Shown here: piece by piece, positions 24,705 through 34,982 of the stretch
Layout: each line of letters starts with the position of its first letter
How positions within the stretch are numbered: the first letter of the stretch is position 1
Assembly: GCF_003855155.1 (NCBI RefSeq)
Contig: NZ_CP034073.1
Coordinates: 3,534,001-3,598,000 of the forward strand
From: Shewanella psychromarinicola
Lineage (GTDB): Bacteria; Pseudomonadota; Gammaproteobacteria; Enterobacterales; Shewanellaceae
Length of the DNA stretch: 64,000 bases
Direction: 5' to 3'
Made by a program: the position numbers and the translations under genes
The notes under the pieces: model-generated
The model's input: the letters and a program-made list of their open reading frames with translations, nothing else
Told to the model about the DNA's origin: nothing
Database searches by the model: none

Positions 24705-27605
24705 TTAACCAAAGTCAGACTCATCCAGTACCTGCTTTAAGCGCGCAAAAGTGTTCATGGTTTCATTGGCCGTCATTGGTGGATAATCAAGGTTATTGGC
24801 GTTTAGTTGATATTGGCCATCAGCCAACTTTGTCACTTTTCGCAGTAAATATTGATTGTCTCCTGCAGTATCTTGGATTTCGATTGCCATAATTTGTCCG
24901 GTAATCGAACCTGCATTGATAGGTGTAACCCGTTCTAATAACAGTAAATCACCATCACTAATTTGATTCTTACCGCCATTCATAGAGTTGCCACTGGCTG
25001 GCGCGATAAAGTAGATGGATGGATCTAATCTACTAAAGCTATCGTTTAATTGTCGGGTCTCAAAGTAGTCATCTGTTGCGGTTTTAAAGTGACCACAAGC
25101 GATTTTTAAATCCGGATAAAAGTTGAGTGATGGTTGCGCGTCTTTTGTAACATCTTTGGTAATAGCAACTACAGAATCCTGATTGTTATTAGTCGATTCT
25201 ACGGTATTCATTTTGGTTTTGGTTTTGGTTAAGCGCTGGCTATAACGTGCGAGTAGTAATTGGCTCAACTCACTCATACTACGAGTGACGGTTTCAATAT
25301 CCTCAACAGCAATATCCACATTAGCGTGTAAACAATCATTTTGAACCACAAACCAAGATTGAATATCAGACTTATCCTGTTTACATAAAAACGTAATTGG
25401 ATTGTCTAACCAATACTTACGCCACTGAGGAGACTGAGCATTAATTTGCTGTAAATCAGCTTTAACATCTTGGGTCCACAATTTAGGATAACGTTTAAAT
25501 ACTTGCCAACTTTTGACACACAGCGAGTCAATACTAGGCGGTGTGCTTAAGCCGTCTAGTTCGATGAAAGCCTCAAGTAAAATGGCTTTAAAGCACTTGC
25601 TCATTGTGGCTTTTTCAACCCCTCTACTCAGAAATATCAAATATGGCGTTAACGAAAGTAATGTTTTGTCTTCACGTTCTTGGCTCAATACCAATTCAAA
25701 CCAACTATCATTTTGCTTGGTCATTTTACTCCAAACATAACCACTGTGATAAAACTCGGTGGCAGTAGGGCGGTGACCTAAATCATCTTTGAGTAATTGG
25801 TATTGTTGATCTGCTTTGGTGTAATCAAGTTTTAACTGTTGCCAAAAGTCGACCAATTCGGGATCGATATTGATTAAGCACTTAGAATCGATTTCAGGAT
25901 TGTTAAGACGCTTAATCGCTTCATTGGCATTTGCTGTTTGTAATAACGCCATTGGACGATTTAAAAAGCTGATGTGATTACCAATAAAATCGATAACAGA
26001 CACAAAGGTTTTATTGGTTTCGGGTGATGTGCGTAATCCACGACCTAATTGTTGTAAAAACAGTATTTTAGACTCGGTAGGGCGTAAAATTAATATAGTA
26101 TCGATTGAGGGTAAATCAGTACCTTCATTAAATAAATCGACTGAAAATATCACCTCTATTTCTCCCGAGTTTAATTGGCCAAGCGCTTCGCCGCGTCTAA
26201 CTTCTGAGCCGCTATGCACCGACACGGCTTTAATACCACGGGTAGAAAACCACTTCGCCATAAAGTCGGCATGAGCTTTAGAGACGCAAAATGCCAAGGT
26301 GCGTTGCTGCTTGTGTGTTTGCCAATGACCAAACACGTGTTTAGCGCGCTTTTGTGTAGCAAACTGATTCATTAATTGTTGCGGATCAAACTTACCATTG
26401 CGCCATGGCAACTCTCGGTAATCGACCGTTTCGTCTTTAATACCTTGGTAATGAAACGGTACCAAAATACCCGATTCAATTCCGTCGATTATGTTTTTTT
26501 CAAACACCAAATTATTATCACATAACGATAGAATATCAGCTTGATCGGTACGCTCTGGCGTGGCGGTTAAACCGAGTAAAAACTGCGGCGTAAAGTGGTT
26601 GAGTAATAACCGATAACTGACGGCGCCAGCATGATGAAACTCATCAACAATGACGTAGTCGAAGTGAGCTTGATCTAGTTTATTAAGATATTCCGGTTTG
26701 CCTAATGTTTGAATCGATGCAAATACAATGTCCGCATCAATGACTTTGGTTGTCGCATTAAAATGACCGCTCACCATATTAGGCAACAAGGTTTTAAAAG
26801 TGCGCTCTGCTTGGAGTAATATTTCTTCGCGGTGGGCGACAAACAACACCTTTTTTGCGTTAAATTGCTGAACATCAAATGCAGCTAACCATGTTTTACC
26901 CATGCCCGTGGCTAATACAACCAGTCCCTTGGATTGCTTAGCTAAACGGGTATCCGCTAATGCGATTAAAGCTTGTTCTTGGGCCGAATTAGGTACTGGT
27001 TCTTCTGGCTCTGTTTCATGAACAATCGATAAGGGTGGTTTAAATAATTTACGCTTTTGGGCATAGTCGTTGATGAATGCATTACTAAGATCGATTGCCT
27101 GCGAATGATTAAAAATTTGTAAAAACTGCTCACGGATATAGCTAAATTCTTTAGGATCTTGATCCGGTAATAAATCGTGGCGCAAGCACCATTCAAATGC
27201 GTGGGTAAATGCCGCTTTACTGATGTTATTTGATCCAATGAAGGCACACCCTACATCTGTCTGTCCTGTTTGTTGCTGGACAAAAATATAGGTTTTCATG
27301 TGAAAGCTTTGATGATTTTTGCAGGCAAATATTTTGGTTTTAGCGCCGCGAGATTGCAAAATCATTAAATGGCGTAGGGCAACCGGATCGGTAATCAAAA
27401 GATAGTCAGAAGTGACAATTGAAATGCTGGCATTGCGCTCTAGCGCATCGGATAAGGCATCAAAAATTAAATCTAGACCCGATTGCTGAATGAACGAAAC
27501 CGACATTTCAATACTGGTTGCGCGGTTGATTGCTTGTTGTAACTTGGGTAAAAAAGGGTCATCCAAGCCACCGCTGGTTAATACAGGTCCTTCTGCTAAC
27601 TTCAT
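24705..27605 (-). CDS. PLD nuclease - SF2 helicase - S24/LexA-like peptidase fusion
   Basis: A 966-residue multidomain protein. Residues ~1-190 form a phospholipase-D-type nuclease domain (SFHMKTYIF ... CAFIGSNNISKAAF, a single HKD-like motif). Residues ~210-560 are a superfamily II helicase core: GMGKTWLAAF (Walker A), VIVDEFHHAG (DEAH variant), GLTATPERTD, SVDLFNEGTDLPSIDT and QQLGRGLRT. A middle region (~600-840) is helical and unassigned. The C-terminus (~855-966) resembles a LexA/S24 peptidase: PASGNSMNGG with the candidate Ser nucleophile, ISDGDLLLLERV, and YLLRKVTKL with the candidate catalytic Lys. The start is 10 bases after the methyltransferase stop, so they form an operon. Such PLD-helicase proteins are typical of mobile and defence loci; this role is inferred. 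Confidence 0.85.
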   Translation of the reverse strand: MKLAEGPVLTSGGLDDPFLPKLQQAINRATSIEMSVSFIQQSGLDLIFDALSDALERNASISIVTSDYLLITDPVALRHLMILQSRGAKTKIFACKNHQSFHMKTYIFVQQQTGQTDVGCAFIGSNNISKAAFTHAFEWCLRHDLLPDQDPKEFSYIREQFLQIFNHSQAIDLSNAFINDYAQKRKLFKPPLSIVHETEPEEPVPNSAQEQALIALADTRLAKQSKGLVVLATGMGKTWLAAFDVQQFNAKKVLFVAHREEILLQAERTFKTLLPNMVSGHFNATTKVIDADIVFASIQTLGKPEYLNKLDQAHFDYVIVDEFHHAGAVSYRLLLNHFTPQFLLGLTATPERTDQADILSLCDNNLVFEKNIIDGIESGILVPFHYQGIKDETVDYRELPWRNGKFDPQQLMNQFATQKRAKHVFGHWQTHKQQRTLAFCVSKAHADFMAKWFSTRGIKAVSVHSGSEVRRGEALGQLNSGEIEVIFSVDLFNEGTDLPSIDTILILRPTESKILFLQQLGRGLRTSPETNKTFVSVIDFIGNHISFLNRPMALLQTANANEAIKRLNNPEIDSKCLINIDPELVDFWQQLKLDYTKADQQYQLLKDDLGHRPTATEFYHSGYVWSKMTKQNDSWFELVLSQEREDKTLLSLTPYLIFLSRGVEKATMSKCFKAILLEAFIELDGLSTPPSIDSLCVKSWQVFKRYPKLWTQDVKADLQQINAQSPQWRKYWLDNPITFLCKQDKSDIQSWFVVQNDCLHANVDIAVEDIETVTRSMSELSQLLLARYSQRLTKTKTKMNTVESTNNNQDSVVAITKDVTKDAQPSLNFYPDLKIACGHFKTATDDYFETRQLNDSFSRLDPSIYFIAPASGNSMNGGKNQISDGDLLLLERVTPINAGSITGQIMAIEIQDTAGDNQYLLRKVTKLADGQYQLNANNLDYPPMTANETMNTFARLKQVLDESDFG

Positions 27606-27615
27606 TGTTGTATCT

Positions 27616-28203
27616 CTACATTATTGCTTTGATTAAGATGGCATTGAGCCATTTTTCATTTTCACGATCAGGGCGCACATCTGCGGTCACCCAAGTCTGG
27701 TTAATGACTAAATTTGTTTGTTGTAACCATTGCTGCAATCGTGACTCATCAGCATCGGTAAAAAAACGGCCATTATGACTTCGCTCTTGATCGCCATATT
27801 TAAACGAGCAATAAAACACGCCACCATCTACCAGTGTATTGGCCAAAATAGCAAAGGTGTTGGGTAGGTCTGTGGCGGCAACATGCAGTAATGAAGCGCA
27901 AGCCCAAATGCCAGCAAAGCGTGGTTGCTGCTCAAGCTGCTCAAACTGACAAACACTGACAGACTGGCCAATGTATTTTGAGGCGGCTTTGGCTAATTGG
28001 GCACTGGCGTCAATAGCGGTCACATTATAGCCCAAACCAATAAATGCTTTACTGTCACGGCCAGAACCACATCCCGCATCTAATATGCAGCTGCCAGAGG
28101 AGAGATGATGTATAAAAGGTTGGTACAATTCACTCATATCTGCATTGACGGTTGATTCAAAAAAGTCTTGTGAATGTTGGTCGTAAAATTCGATGGTGGA
28201 CAT
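27616..28203 (-). CDS. Class I SAM-dependent methyltransferase
   Basis: A 195-residue cytoplasmic methyltransferase. Motif I is CILDAGCGSGRDSKAF (about 39-54), followed by NVTAIDAS and a C-terminal region GVFYCSFKYGDQER with RFFTDADESRLQQWL, as in TehB/UbiE-like small-molecule methyltransferases. It lacks the DPPY/NPPF motif of DNA-adenine methylases, so DNA is an unlikely substrate. It lies directly upstream of the PLD-helicase gene (10 bases), with AGG before its ATG. The pair probably act together, but the target is unknown. Confidence 0.88.
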   Translation of the reverse strand: MSTIEFYDQHSQDFFESTVNADMSELYQPFIHHLSSGSCILDAGCGSGRDSKAFIGLGYNVTAIDASAQLAKAASKYIGQSVSVCQFEQLEQQPRFAGIWACASLLHVAATDLPNTFAILANTLVDGGVFYCSFKYGDQERSHNGRFFTDADESRLQQWLQQTNLVINQTWVTADVRPDRENEKWLNAILIKAIM

Positions 28204-28315
28204 GAATAAGCCTATGATTAATATTGTTTAAGTTTATCTGCAATCTTGTGTTTATGATTGTCTCAAGAGTTTACTTTTTGAATTTGGAAGCTTTGTTAGC
28301 ACCCCAAATAAGCAC

Positions 28316-28918
28316 TTAATAATCGACTTGCTGAATCACCTTTATAGCCACTTCTCCACGTCCTTTTTTAGACGGTACTCGATGTCCGGTGTCGGCGTTG
28401 GTTTTCATGGTTTGAATAAACTGATTCATTTTCGGCCCAATGCTGATGTGCAAAGATCGGTCTTTGCCATAGTAATATAGGCGATCAAACTTAATATTTT
28501 CACAAATCCACAGTGCGACTTGCTGCATATCGACTTGTTTGCCGTCATTGTTCTCGTTATGGCTGTCGAGCAGGGTGAAGTCGCATGCTGCGCCTAAACG
28601 GTCGCAGATAATTTTTTTATTTTGATTGAGTTCATGGGAGCAATGTTGATCAAGCTTTGGCGCAATATGAGGATTGCGATTTTTAGCAATTTTTCTCACC
28701 AGCTCTGGCGAACAAAAACCATAAGTGAGCGCTATTGGCCCGAATTGATCGACGATTGGGTCAAGTATTTGGGTGGCTAGTAAACTGAGGGCGCGCCAAG
28801 TGTCTGGTTGCAATGGCAGATTTTCAATTTGATGTTCGATAGCCGTTGAACCGCAGTTTATTAACGCTGCGTAGGTAAAATAGCGGCTCGCTTTGCCATT
28901 GATATTATAGGTAAACAA
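28316..28918 (-). CDS. Protein with Hedgehog/DD-peptidase (M15-like) features
   Basis: A 200-residue protein of uncertain function. The spacing of LTYGFCSPEL, HCSHELN, LGAACDFTL and the late LYYYGKDRSLHISIG suggests the zinc-binding H...D...H layout of M15/Hedgehog-type peptidases, but I am not certain the site is complete. The start is the TTG at 28918: an in-frame TGA lies immediately upstream, no early ATG exists, and GGATGATGA precedes it. There is no signal peptide, so a cytoplasmic location is likely, which would be unusual for a cell-wall peptidase. It is co-directional with and 112 bases upstream of the methyltransferase-helicase pair and probably belongs to that cassette. Confidence 0.6.
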   Translation of the reverse strand: MFTYNINGKASRYFTYAALINCGSTAIEHQIENLPLQPDTWRALSLLATQILDPIVDQFGPIALTYGFCSPELVRKIAKNRNPHIAPKLDQHCSHELNQNKKIICDRLGAACDFTLLDSHNENNDGKQVDMQQVALWICENIKFDRLYYYGKDRSLHISIGPKMNQFIQTMKTNADTGHRVPSKKGRGEVAIKVIQQVDY

Positions 28919-29620
28919 TCATCATCCATTATCTGTGTTCAATTGGGGGTAACAATACCGTGTATTGATTACGCTGACTAGATTGAACTGCTAATCACGA
29001 TGATAAACCTATGAAATTGTGATTGAGAATGAACATAATCAGCAGTGTCCGGCTGCCATCGCTAAATGCTATAAGTCTGAAAAACGCAGAATAGAGGCTC
29101 GTAACGGATTTATCGATGTGATCAGTAAAAGAATGAGGTGTTCAAACTCATTTTTGAACATAAAAGGCTTAGCACTAAAGCGTTAGAGGACAATCTATGG
29201 GGTTGATGATAGTTGTTGCTAGTTGTTAATAGTGGGTGTTGATAATCGGTCCGGTCGCGATTGGGTTTTTAGTTCAATTCTTATGGAGATTTCAGATTAT
29301 TTAACCTTAACGCAAGATGATAAACCGTTATCAAACAGCTCTTTGAACGGTAAATGAAGTTGTATCAACTCACATGTGCTGCCTGCTGCCGCTACGATTG
29401 CGATTGTCGTTTCTGTTATCAAAAATGAACTTTTGCAAAATAACGTTAACAAGTGAAAGGTTAAATATTGATCACAATTTTAACATCACTATCATGCAAC
29501 GTGATCAAACCCGATAAATCAAAATACCTAAGATGTTATAGTAACTCATTGATTTATAAACAGAACGTTACTCGGTAAAGTGGGGCGTTAACTTACAATT
29601 TCTTGTTGCTAGGCGAATAT
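28919..29620. other. Divergent intergenic region
   Basis: About 700 bases between the M15-like gene (leftward) and a chemoreceptor gene (rightward). No gene is supportable. It presumably carries both promoters; I see no strong regulator box. Confidence 0.5.
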
Positions 29621-31579
29621 ATGTTAAAGGATTTACGATTAGGATTAAAAATAGGCTTAAGTTTTTTTGTGGTTTTAGCCCTTCTTTCGGTAGTACTCGG
29701 TGTGGGTATTATCGCACTTGAAAAAGCGGATGAAGGGATCACTCGATACGAAGGTCTCGCGAGAGAAACCAATTTTTCAGGGCGCTTGCAGGCGAATATG
29801 TTAATGGTTCGGATGAATGTGTTGGGCTATCTCGACACTCAAAATGACAATAATTTAACCCAATATAAAGCCTACCTTGATAAAATGGATACCTTCTTGG
29901 TTAAGAGTAGAAAGGAAATCCAACAACCAGAACGTGCGCAAATTATAAAGAGCCTTGAGACATCGATAACCAAGTATAAAAATGCTTTTTCTAGCGTCGT
30001 ATCATTAACGGAACAACAAAACAGCATACTTAATGACCAACTCGTGCCTCAGGGAGAGGTGATGGGAGAGGCTATCGCTGCAATAATTAAGTCGGCCTAT
30101 GATGATAATGATGCCAAAACCGTTTATAACGCCTCCCATGTTCAAGAGAAATTGTTATTTGGACGCTTGTACGTTGTCAAGTTTCTGAAGTCTAATACTC
30201 AGCAAGATTATGGTGTAGCTATCAACTCGATGGACACTAAACTGGTAGAAGAAGCAACCGAGCTAAAACAATACTTATCAAATCCTACTCATAAATCACT
30301 ATTATCTCAATTTTTAACGGCGCATCAGAAATATTTACGAGGCCTTAATGATATTCATCAGCTTATAAAAGACAAAAACGAACTCATTAATAATACACTG
30401 AAAAAAATTGGCCCGCAGGTGGCGAAAAGTGTAGACGACGTAAAACTGTCTGTTATGGCAGAGCAAGATATATTGGGCTCTGAGATAAAAACAAATACTA
30501 ATGACAGTATTAACCTCACTCTGATTCTGTCTTTTGTTGCCATTCTTATGGGCTCCATTGCGGCGTATTTGTTGACTATCGCCATTACTCGTCCAATAAG
30601 TCAGGCAGTTAAGGCCGCTAATCTACTGGCAAAGGGCGACTTAACCATCGAAGTAACAAGTTCAAGCCGCGATGAAACTGGGCAGTTACTCGCATCCATT
30701 CAAGGGACAGCCACTAACCTGAGAAATATTATTGCGACCATATCAGGCGCCAGTATTGAGCTTGCATCCGCCTCACAAGAGTTGGCGGTGGTGACAGAGC
30801 AGTCAAGCCAAGGGGTGGTAAACCAGCAGACTGAAACAGATTTGGTTGCAACCGCAATGAACGAAATGGCTGCGACGGTTAATGATGTTGCTAGTAATGC
30901 TAGTAATGCTAGTAATGCGGCTGGTGCGGCTAATCAAGCAGACAATGACGCGAGTAGTGGTAGCCAGGTGGTTGAAAAAACGATTTTAGCAATCAATACC
31001 CTTGCTGACAGGGTTAATGAGTCTTCTGAGAAGCTAGGTGAAGTCGAAGACGCAACCCTTAATATTGTTAAAATCTTAGATGTTATTCGAGGGATTGCCG
31101 ACCAGACTAATTTACTGGCACTCAATGCTGCAATTGAAGCTGCCCGTGCTGGTGAGCATGGACGCGGCTTTGCCGTCGTGGCCGACGAAGTTCGCTCACT
31201 TGCTCAGAGAACCCAAGGGTCTACCCAAGAAATCCAAAATATGATTGAGCAGCTTCAGGCAGGAACCCAAAGCACGGTAGCGGTAATGACCCAAGGGAGA
31301 ACTCAAGCGGCAGAGAGTGTGGATCAAGCCAATGAAACGGGGCGTGCATTACAGGCCATTACTCAGGCTATCAGTGTGATTAATGACATGAATATTCAGA
31401 TTGCAAGTGCATCCGAGCAGCAAAGCTCTGTTGCAGAAAGCATTAATGAAAATGTGATTAATGTAAAGCATATTGCCGAAGAAAATGCGGTAGCTGCAAA
31501 CCAGACAAGAGCCTCTGCTGGTGAGATTGCACTTTTATCTGAACAGCTAAAAGAATTGGTCGATCAATTTAAGATTTAA
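29621..31579 (+). CDS. Methyl-accepting chemotaxis protein with HBM-type sensor
   Basis: A 652-residue inner-membrane chemoreceptor. TM1 is at ~8-32 ([21 protein letters not shown]). A long all-helical periplasmic region of about 250 residues fits a helical bimodular (HBM) sensor. TM2 ([22 protein letters not shown]) is followed by a HAMP domain ([24 protein letters not shown]), and the signalling hairpin tip is [21 protein letters not shown]. The start at 29621 ([10 protein letters not shown]) is preceded by AGGCG; an in-frame TTG at 29603 is less likely. Three 9-bp tandem copies of GCTAGTAAT near 30889-30915 encode an ASNASNASN run. HBM receptors often sense organic acids, but the ligand here is unknown. 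Confidence 0.93.
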   Translation: MLKDLRLGLKIGLSFFVVLALLSVVLGVGIIALEKADEGITRYEGLARETNFSGRLQANMLMVRMNVLGYLDTQNDNNLTQYKAYLDKMDTFLVKSRKEIQQPERAQIIKSLETSITKYKNAFSSVVSLTEQQNSILNDQLVPQGEVMGEAIAAIIKSAYDDNDAKTVYNASHVQEKLLFGRLYVVKFLKSNTQQDYGVAINSMDTKLVEEATELKQYLSNPTHKSLLSQFLTAHQKYLRGLNDIHQLIKDKNELINNTLKKIGPQVAKSVDDVKLSVMAEQDILGSEIKTNTNDSINLTLILSFVAILMGSIAAYLLTIAITRPISQAVKAANLLAKGDLTIEVTSSSRDETGQLLASIQGTATNLRNIIATISGASIELASASQELAVVTEQSSQGVVNQQTETDLVATAMNEMAATVNDVASNASNASNAAGAANQADNDASSGSQVVEKTILAINTLADRVNESSEKLGEVEDATLNIVKILDVIRGIADQTNLLALNAAIEAARAGEHGRGFAVVADEVRSLAQRTQGSTQEIQNMIEQLQAGTQSTVAVMTQGRTQAAESVDQANETGRALQAITQAISVINDMNIQIASASEQQSSVAESINENVINVKHIAEENAVAANQTRASAGEIALLSEQLKELVDQFKI

Positions 31580-31592
31580 CTATGATTTATTG

Positions 31593-31627
31593 ATAAATAA
31601 GCGCGTCTCTGTGATGCGCTTATTTAT
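31593..31627 (+). terminator. Rho-independent terminator after the chemoreceptor gene
   Basis: ATAAATAAGCGC and GCGCTTATTTAT form a perfect 12-bp stem with an 11-base loop 13 bases after the stop codon, followed by CTTTCTT. Confidence 0.85.
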
Positions 31628-31721
31628 CTTTCTTAACCATTCTTAGTCTGATTGCCTGCAAGTCAATTAGTAAGAGGAAATTGATATTTTTGACATTATC
31701 ACACCGATATCATATTGGATA

Positions 31722-34700
31722 TTGACCACCTTATGGTTGGTTATTATCGGCATTTGTCTGCTAAAACGTAGACAATTAACAACCCTTGATGGGTCTGTTG
31801 GCGGAGCGGTTGCCGTTCTCCTCATTATCCTTGGCATTGATGCCGTCAGGACCATCATTGAAAGTGTCTATTTAGGGTTGTATTTTACCTCACTGTACGG
31901 GCTGATCCCAAAAGCTATCAACGAGCTGTTGTCGCAACCCTCTTGGCTCATTATTCCCCAATTAATCAATGTTGCTGCTGGCTTGCTGGTCATCTGGCTT
32001 CTCCTCAAGCGTTGGTTACCAAGCAAACTGGCTGAACGTGAACAAACATTGCGCGCTCTTGATAAAGCGAAAACAGCATCCGTTAATAACGAAAGGTTGT
32101 TCAGCTCAATTTCTAATTGTGTTACCGACGGCTTTATTTTCGCAGACCCAGAGCGCCGAATTATATCGATAAATCAGGGAATGGAACTTTTGTTAGGGTA
32201 TTGCTCTGATGAGCTTGTGGGAAAAAACGTATCGATTATTTACGCAAGCAATGAAGAATATGAGCGACAAGGTCTAATGTATTTTAATCTCGCTGCTGGT
32301 GAGAAACTCAAACCTTATGAAGCTAATTACCGCCACAAGGACGGCGGGATCGTTGTTGGCGAAACCAGTCGAATTATGATTAAAGATGTTGATGGCCAAA
32401 TTCAGGGCTATATGGGCTTCATTCGCGATGTCACCGACCGCAACAAGACCGCGATGAAATTACAGGCGAATCAGGCGGCACTGTCGCACCATATTCAGAA
32501 TACGCCGCTCGGGTACATTTCACGGGATATAAACTCAAATTGTATTGAGATAAACAAATCAGCCGAAGCCATATTCGGCTACTCCGCCGACGAAGTCAGG
32601 GGGCATTGTCTATTAGACCTCTTGGTGCCTGATGAAGGTAGAAATGATATCGAAAATGTTATTAAGTCATTGTTAAAAAGCAATAAAGACTCCATCAGTA
32701 TTAATAAGAACAAGACCAAAGATGGCCGGACCATCATCTGTGAATGGCACAATACTCCGCTTGTCAGTGAGCACGGTGAGGTCATCGGGGTGACATCATT
32801 AATCCAAGATGTTACCGAAAATAGGCGTACCCAAATAGCTTTGGAAGAGACCGAGAAGAAATTTCGGGAGCAAAGCCAACGTTATGCTGAAGTGATTTGG
32901 GGCGCCAATATTGGCACCTGGGAATGGAATGTACAGACAGGGAAAGCCTCGTACAATCAACGCTGGGCCGAGATGTTGGGTTACAGTCTTAAAGAGCTTG
33001 AACCCATTGACAACAACACTTGGGAGAAACGAGTTCATCCCGATGATATACATAATACCAATGAATTGCTAAAGCGTTGTTTCACGAATGAGACAGATAC
33101 TTACGAATGTGAGTTTCGGATGCAGCACAAGGACGGCAGCTGGGTCTGGATCCTCGATCGTGGGCGGGTAGTTGAGTGGACGAAAGATGGCAAGGCGGTG
33201 CGAATGTCAGGCCTACATCAAGACATCACCAAGAGTAAGCAATCTGAAGACGCGCGCAAACTTGCCGCCAGCGTATTTACCTACGCCAGAGAAGGTATCA
33301 TCATCACTGATACCAAAGGTGTCATCATAGACGTTAATGATGCTTTTAGTGATATTACCGGCTACGAACTCAGTGATGTGATAGGACAAAATCCGCGAAT
33401 GCTAAAATCGGGACTTCATTTACCAGAGTTCTATAAAGAAATGTGGGCCACGTTGCAACAAAAAGGTTATTGGACGGGGGAGGTCTGGAACATGCGTAAA
33501 AATGGTGAGGTTTATCCGCAGATACTTACCATAAGCTCGGTACTCGATGATATTGGCGTGGTGCAAAACTACGTTGCCCTATTTAACGATATTACTGCGA
33601 TTAAAGAGCATCAGGGACAATTAGAACGTATTGCTCATTATGATATGTTAACAAACTTACCTAATCGTACATTATTGGCAGACCGTCTAACCCAGTCAAT
33701 GAAGCACAGCCAACGTCAACAGTCATTATTAGTGGTCGCCTTTGTTGATTTGGATAGATTCAAAAAAATTAATGATACCTACGGTCATATCGTTGGTGAT
33801 GAATTATTAATTGTGGTCTCATCTCGCATGAAGGAAGCCCTACGTAATGAAGATACGCTGGCTCGTATAGGCGGGGATGAGTTTGTCGCTGTGATTGAAA
33901 ATATACATACAATGGCGGATTGTGAGCCTATCTTAGAGCGGCTATTGCTGGCTGCATCGGATCCTGTGGTAGTGGGGGGCGTTAGACTGGAAGTATCTGC
34001 CAGTATTGGTGTCTCAATTTATCCACAAGATGACGTCGATGCAGATCAACTCATACGCCATGCCGATCAAGCCATGTATGTTGCAAAGCAACAGGGTAAG
34101 AACCGCTATCGCTTGTTTGATTCTGCACATAATACCGCAATGGTTAATCAACATGGAGAATTGGAGCGCATACGTAAGGCATTGGATGGGAATGAGTTTT
34201 TACTTTATTACCAACCTAAGGTCAATATGAAAACAGGGGAAATGATTGGCGTTGAAGCATTAATTCGTTGGCAATGCCCCGAGCGTGGTTTAATCGGCCC
34301 TAACGAGTTTTTGCCTGTCATTGAGGATCATGTTCTCAGTATCGCGCTAGGCGAATGGGTCATTGGTACCGCACTGAGTCAAATTAAGGCGTGGCAAACG
34401 CTGGGGTTGAATATTGCCGTCAGTGTCAACATTAGCGCAATTCAATTACAGAGTGATGATTTTGCCACTCGTTTGGCTGAGTTATTGGCCGCATTCCCCG
34501 AGATTGATCCTAGCGCTTTAGAATTAGAAGTCCTTGAAACGAGTGCAATAGGTGATTTGTTGCAGGTTTCTGAGACCATGCACGCCTGTATTAAGCTGGG
34601 GGTTAATTTTGCATTAGATGATTTTGGTACGGGTTACTCTTCATTGAGTCACCTCAGGCGTTTGCCCGCGAGTTTGATTAAGATAGACCAGACCTTTGTG

Positions 34701-34967
34701 TGTGATATGTTGATTGACTCCGATGACTTGTCGATTGTCGAGAGCGTGGTGGTATTGGGCAAGACATTTAAGCGTGACGTTATTGCCGAGGGAGTAGAAA
34801 CCATCGCCCATGGTGTTGCATTATTGCAATTAGGCTGTGAATTGGCACAGGGGTATGGGATTGCGAGGCCGATGATGGCTAAAGATGTTCCTCAGTGGGC
34901 GGCAAACTGGCAGCCAGATGTTGCGTGGCGACAGTTTTGCCATCCTAAATTAGTCTCCGCAAATTAG
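31722..34967 (+). CDS. Membrane PAS(x4)-GGDEF-EAL cyclic-di-GMP protein
   Basis: A dual-domain c-di-GMP enzyme of about 1081 residues. Three N-terminal hydrophobic helices lie in the first ~100 residues. Four PAS-type domains follow at about 125-635, including a PAS_3-like one (GANIGTWEWNVQTGKASYNQ). The GGDEF domain has the inhibitory site RNED and active site GGDEF with the normal 5-residue spacing. The EAL domain keeps EALIRW, NISAIQL, LETS, DDFGTGYSS, LIKID, AEGVET and QGYGIARP, so both activities are possible. The start is unclear: the TTG at 31722 has no ribosome site, while the frame stays open upstream to 31674, where AAGAGG precedes an ATT at 31686 with ideal spacing. It is a paralogue of the 35493-38138 gene. 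Confidence 0.9.
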   Translation: MTTLWLVIIGICLLKRRQLTTLDGSVGGAVAVLLIILGIDAVRTIIESVYLGLYFTSLYGLIPKAINELLSQPSWLIIPQLINVAAGLLVIWLLLKRWLPSKLAEREQTLRALDKAKTASVNNERLFSSISNCVTDGFIFADPERRIISINQGMELLLGYCSDELVGKNVSIIYASNEEYERQGLMYFNLAAGEKLKPYEANYRHKDGGIVVGETSRIMIKDVDGQIQGYMGFIRDVTDRNKTAMKLQANQAALSHHIQNTPLGYISRDINSNCIEINKSAEAIFGYSADEVRGHCLLDLLVPDEGRNDIENVIKSLLKSNKDSISINKNKTKDGRTIICEWHNTPLVSEHGEVIGVTSLIQDVTENRRTQIALEETEKKFREQSQRYAEVIWGANIGTWEWNVQTGKASYNQRWAEMLGYSLKELEPIDNNTWEKRVHPDDIHNTNELLKRCFTNETDTYECEFRMQHKDGSWVWILDRGRVVEWTKDGKAVRMSGLHQDITKSKQSEDARKLAASVFTYAREGIIITDTKGVIIDVNDAFSDITGYELSDVIGQNPRMLKSGLHLPEFYKEMWATLQQKGYWTGEVWNMRKNGEVYPQILTISSVLDDIGVVQNYVALFNDITAIKEHQGQLERIAHYDMLTNLPNRTLLADRLTQSMKHSQRQQSLLVVAFVDLDRFKKINDTYGHIVGDELLIVVSSRMKEALRNEDTLARIGGDEFVAVIENIHTMADCEPILERLLLAASDPVVVGGVRLEVSASIGVSIYPQDDVDADQLIRHADQAMYVAKQQGKNRYRLFDSAHNTAMVNQHGELERIRKALDGNEFLLYYQPKVNMKTGEMIGVEALIRWQCPERGLIGPNEFLPVIEDHVLSIALGEWVIGTALSQIKAWQTLGLNIAVSVNISAIQLQSDDFATRLAELLAAFPEIDPSALELEVLETSAIGDLLQVSETMHACIKLGVNFALDDFGTGYSSLSHLRRLPASLIKIDQTFVCDMLIDSDDLSIVESVVVLGKTFKRDVIAEGVETIAHGVALLQLGCELAQGYGIARPMMAKDVPQWAANWQPDVAWRQFCHPKLVSAN

Positions 34968-34982
34968 TCTCCGCAAATTAGT
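34947..34982. repeat. 14-bp tandem duplication across a stop codon
   Basis: AAATTAGTCTCCGC occurs at 34947-34960 and 34961-34974, followed by a partial third copy AAATTAGT. The stop codon TAG of the GGDEF-EAL gene (34965-34967) lies inside the second copy, so the duplication sets the C-terminus. Confidence 0.9.

Noticed and set aside
27616..28203. Methyltransferase considered as a DNA restriction-modification enzyme
   Set aside because: It has the class I fold but no DPPY/NPPY or PC catalytic motif of DNA methyltransferases, so a small-molecule or protein target is more likely.
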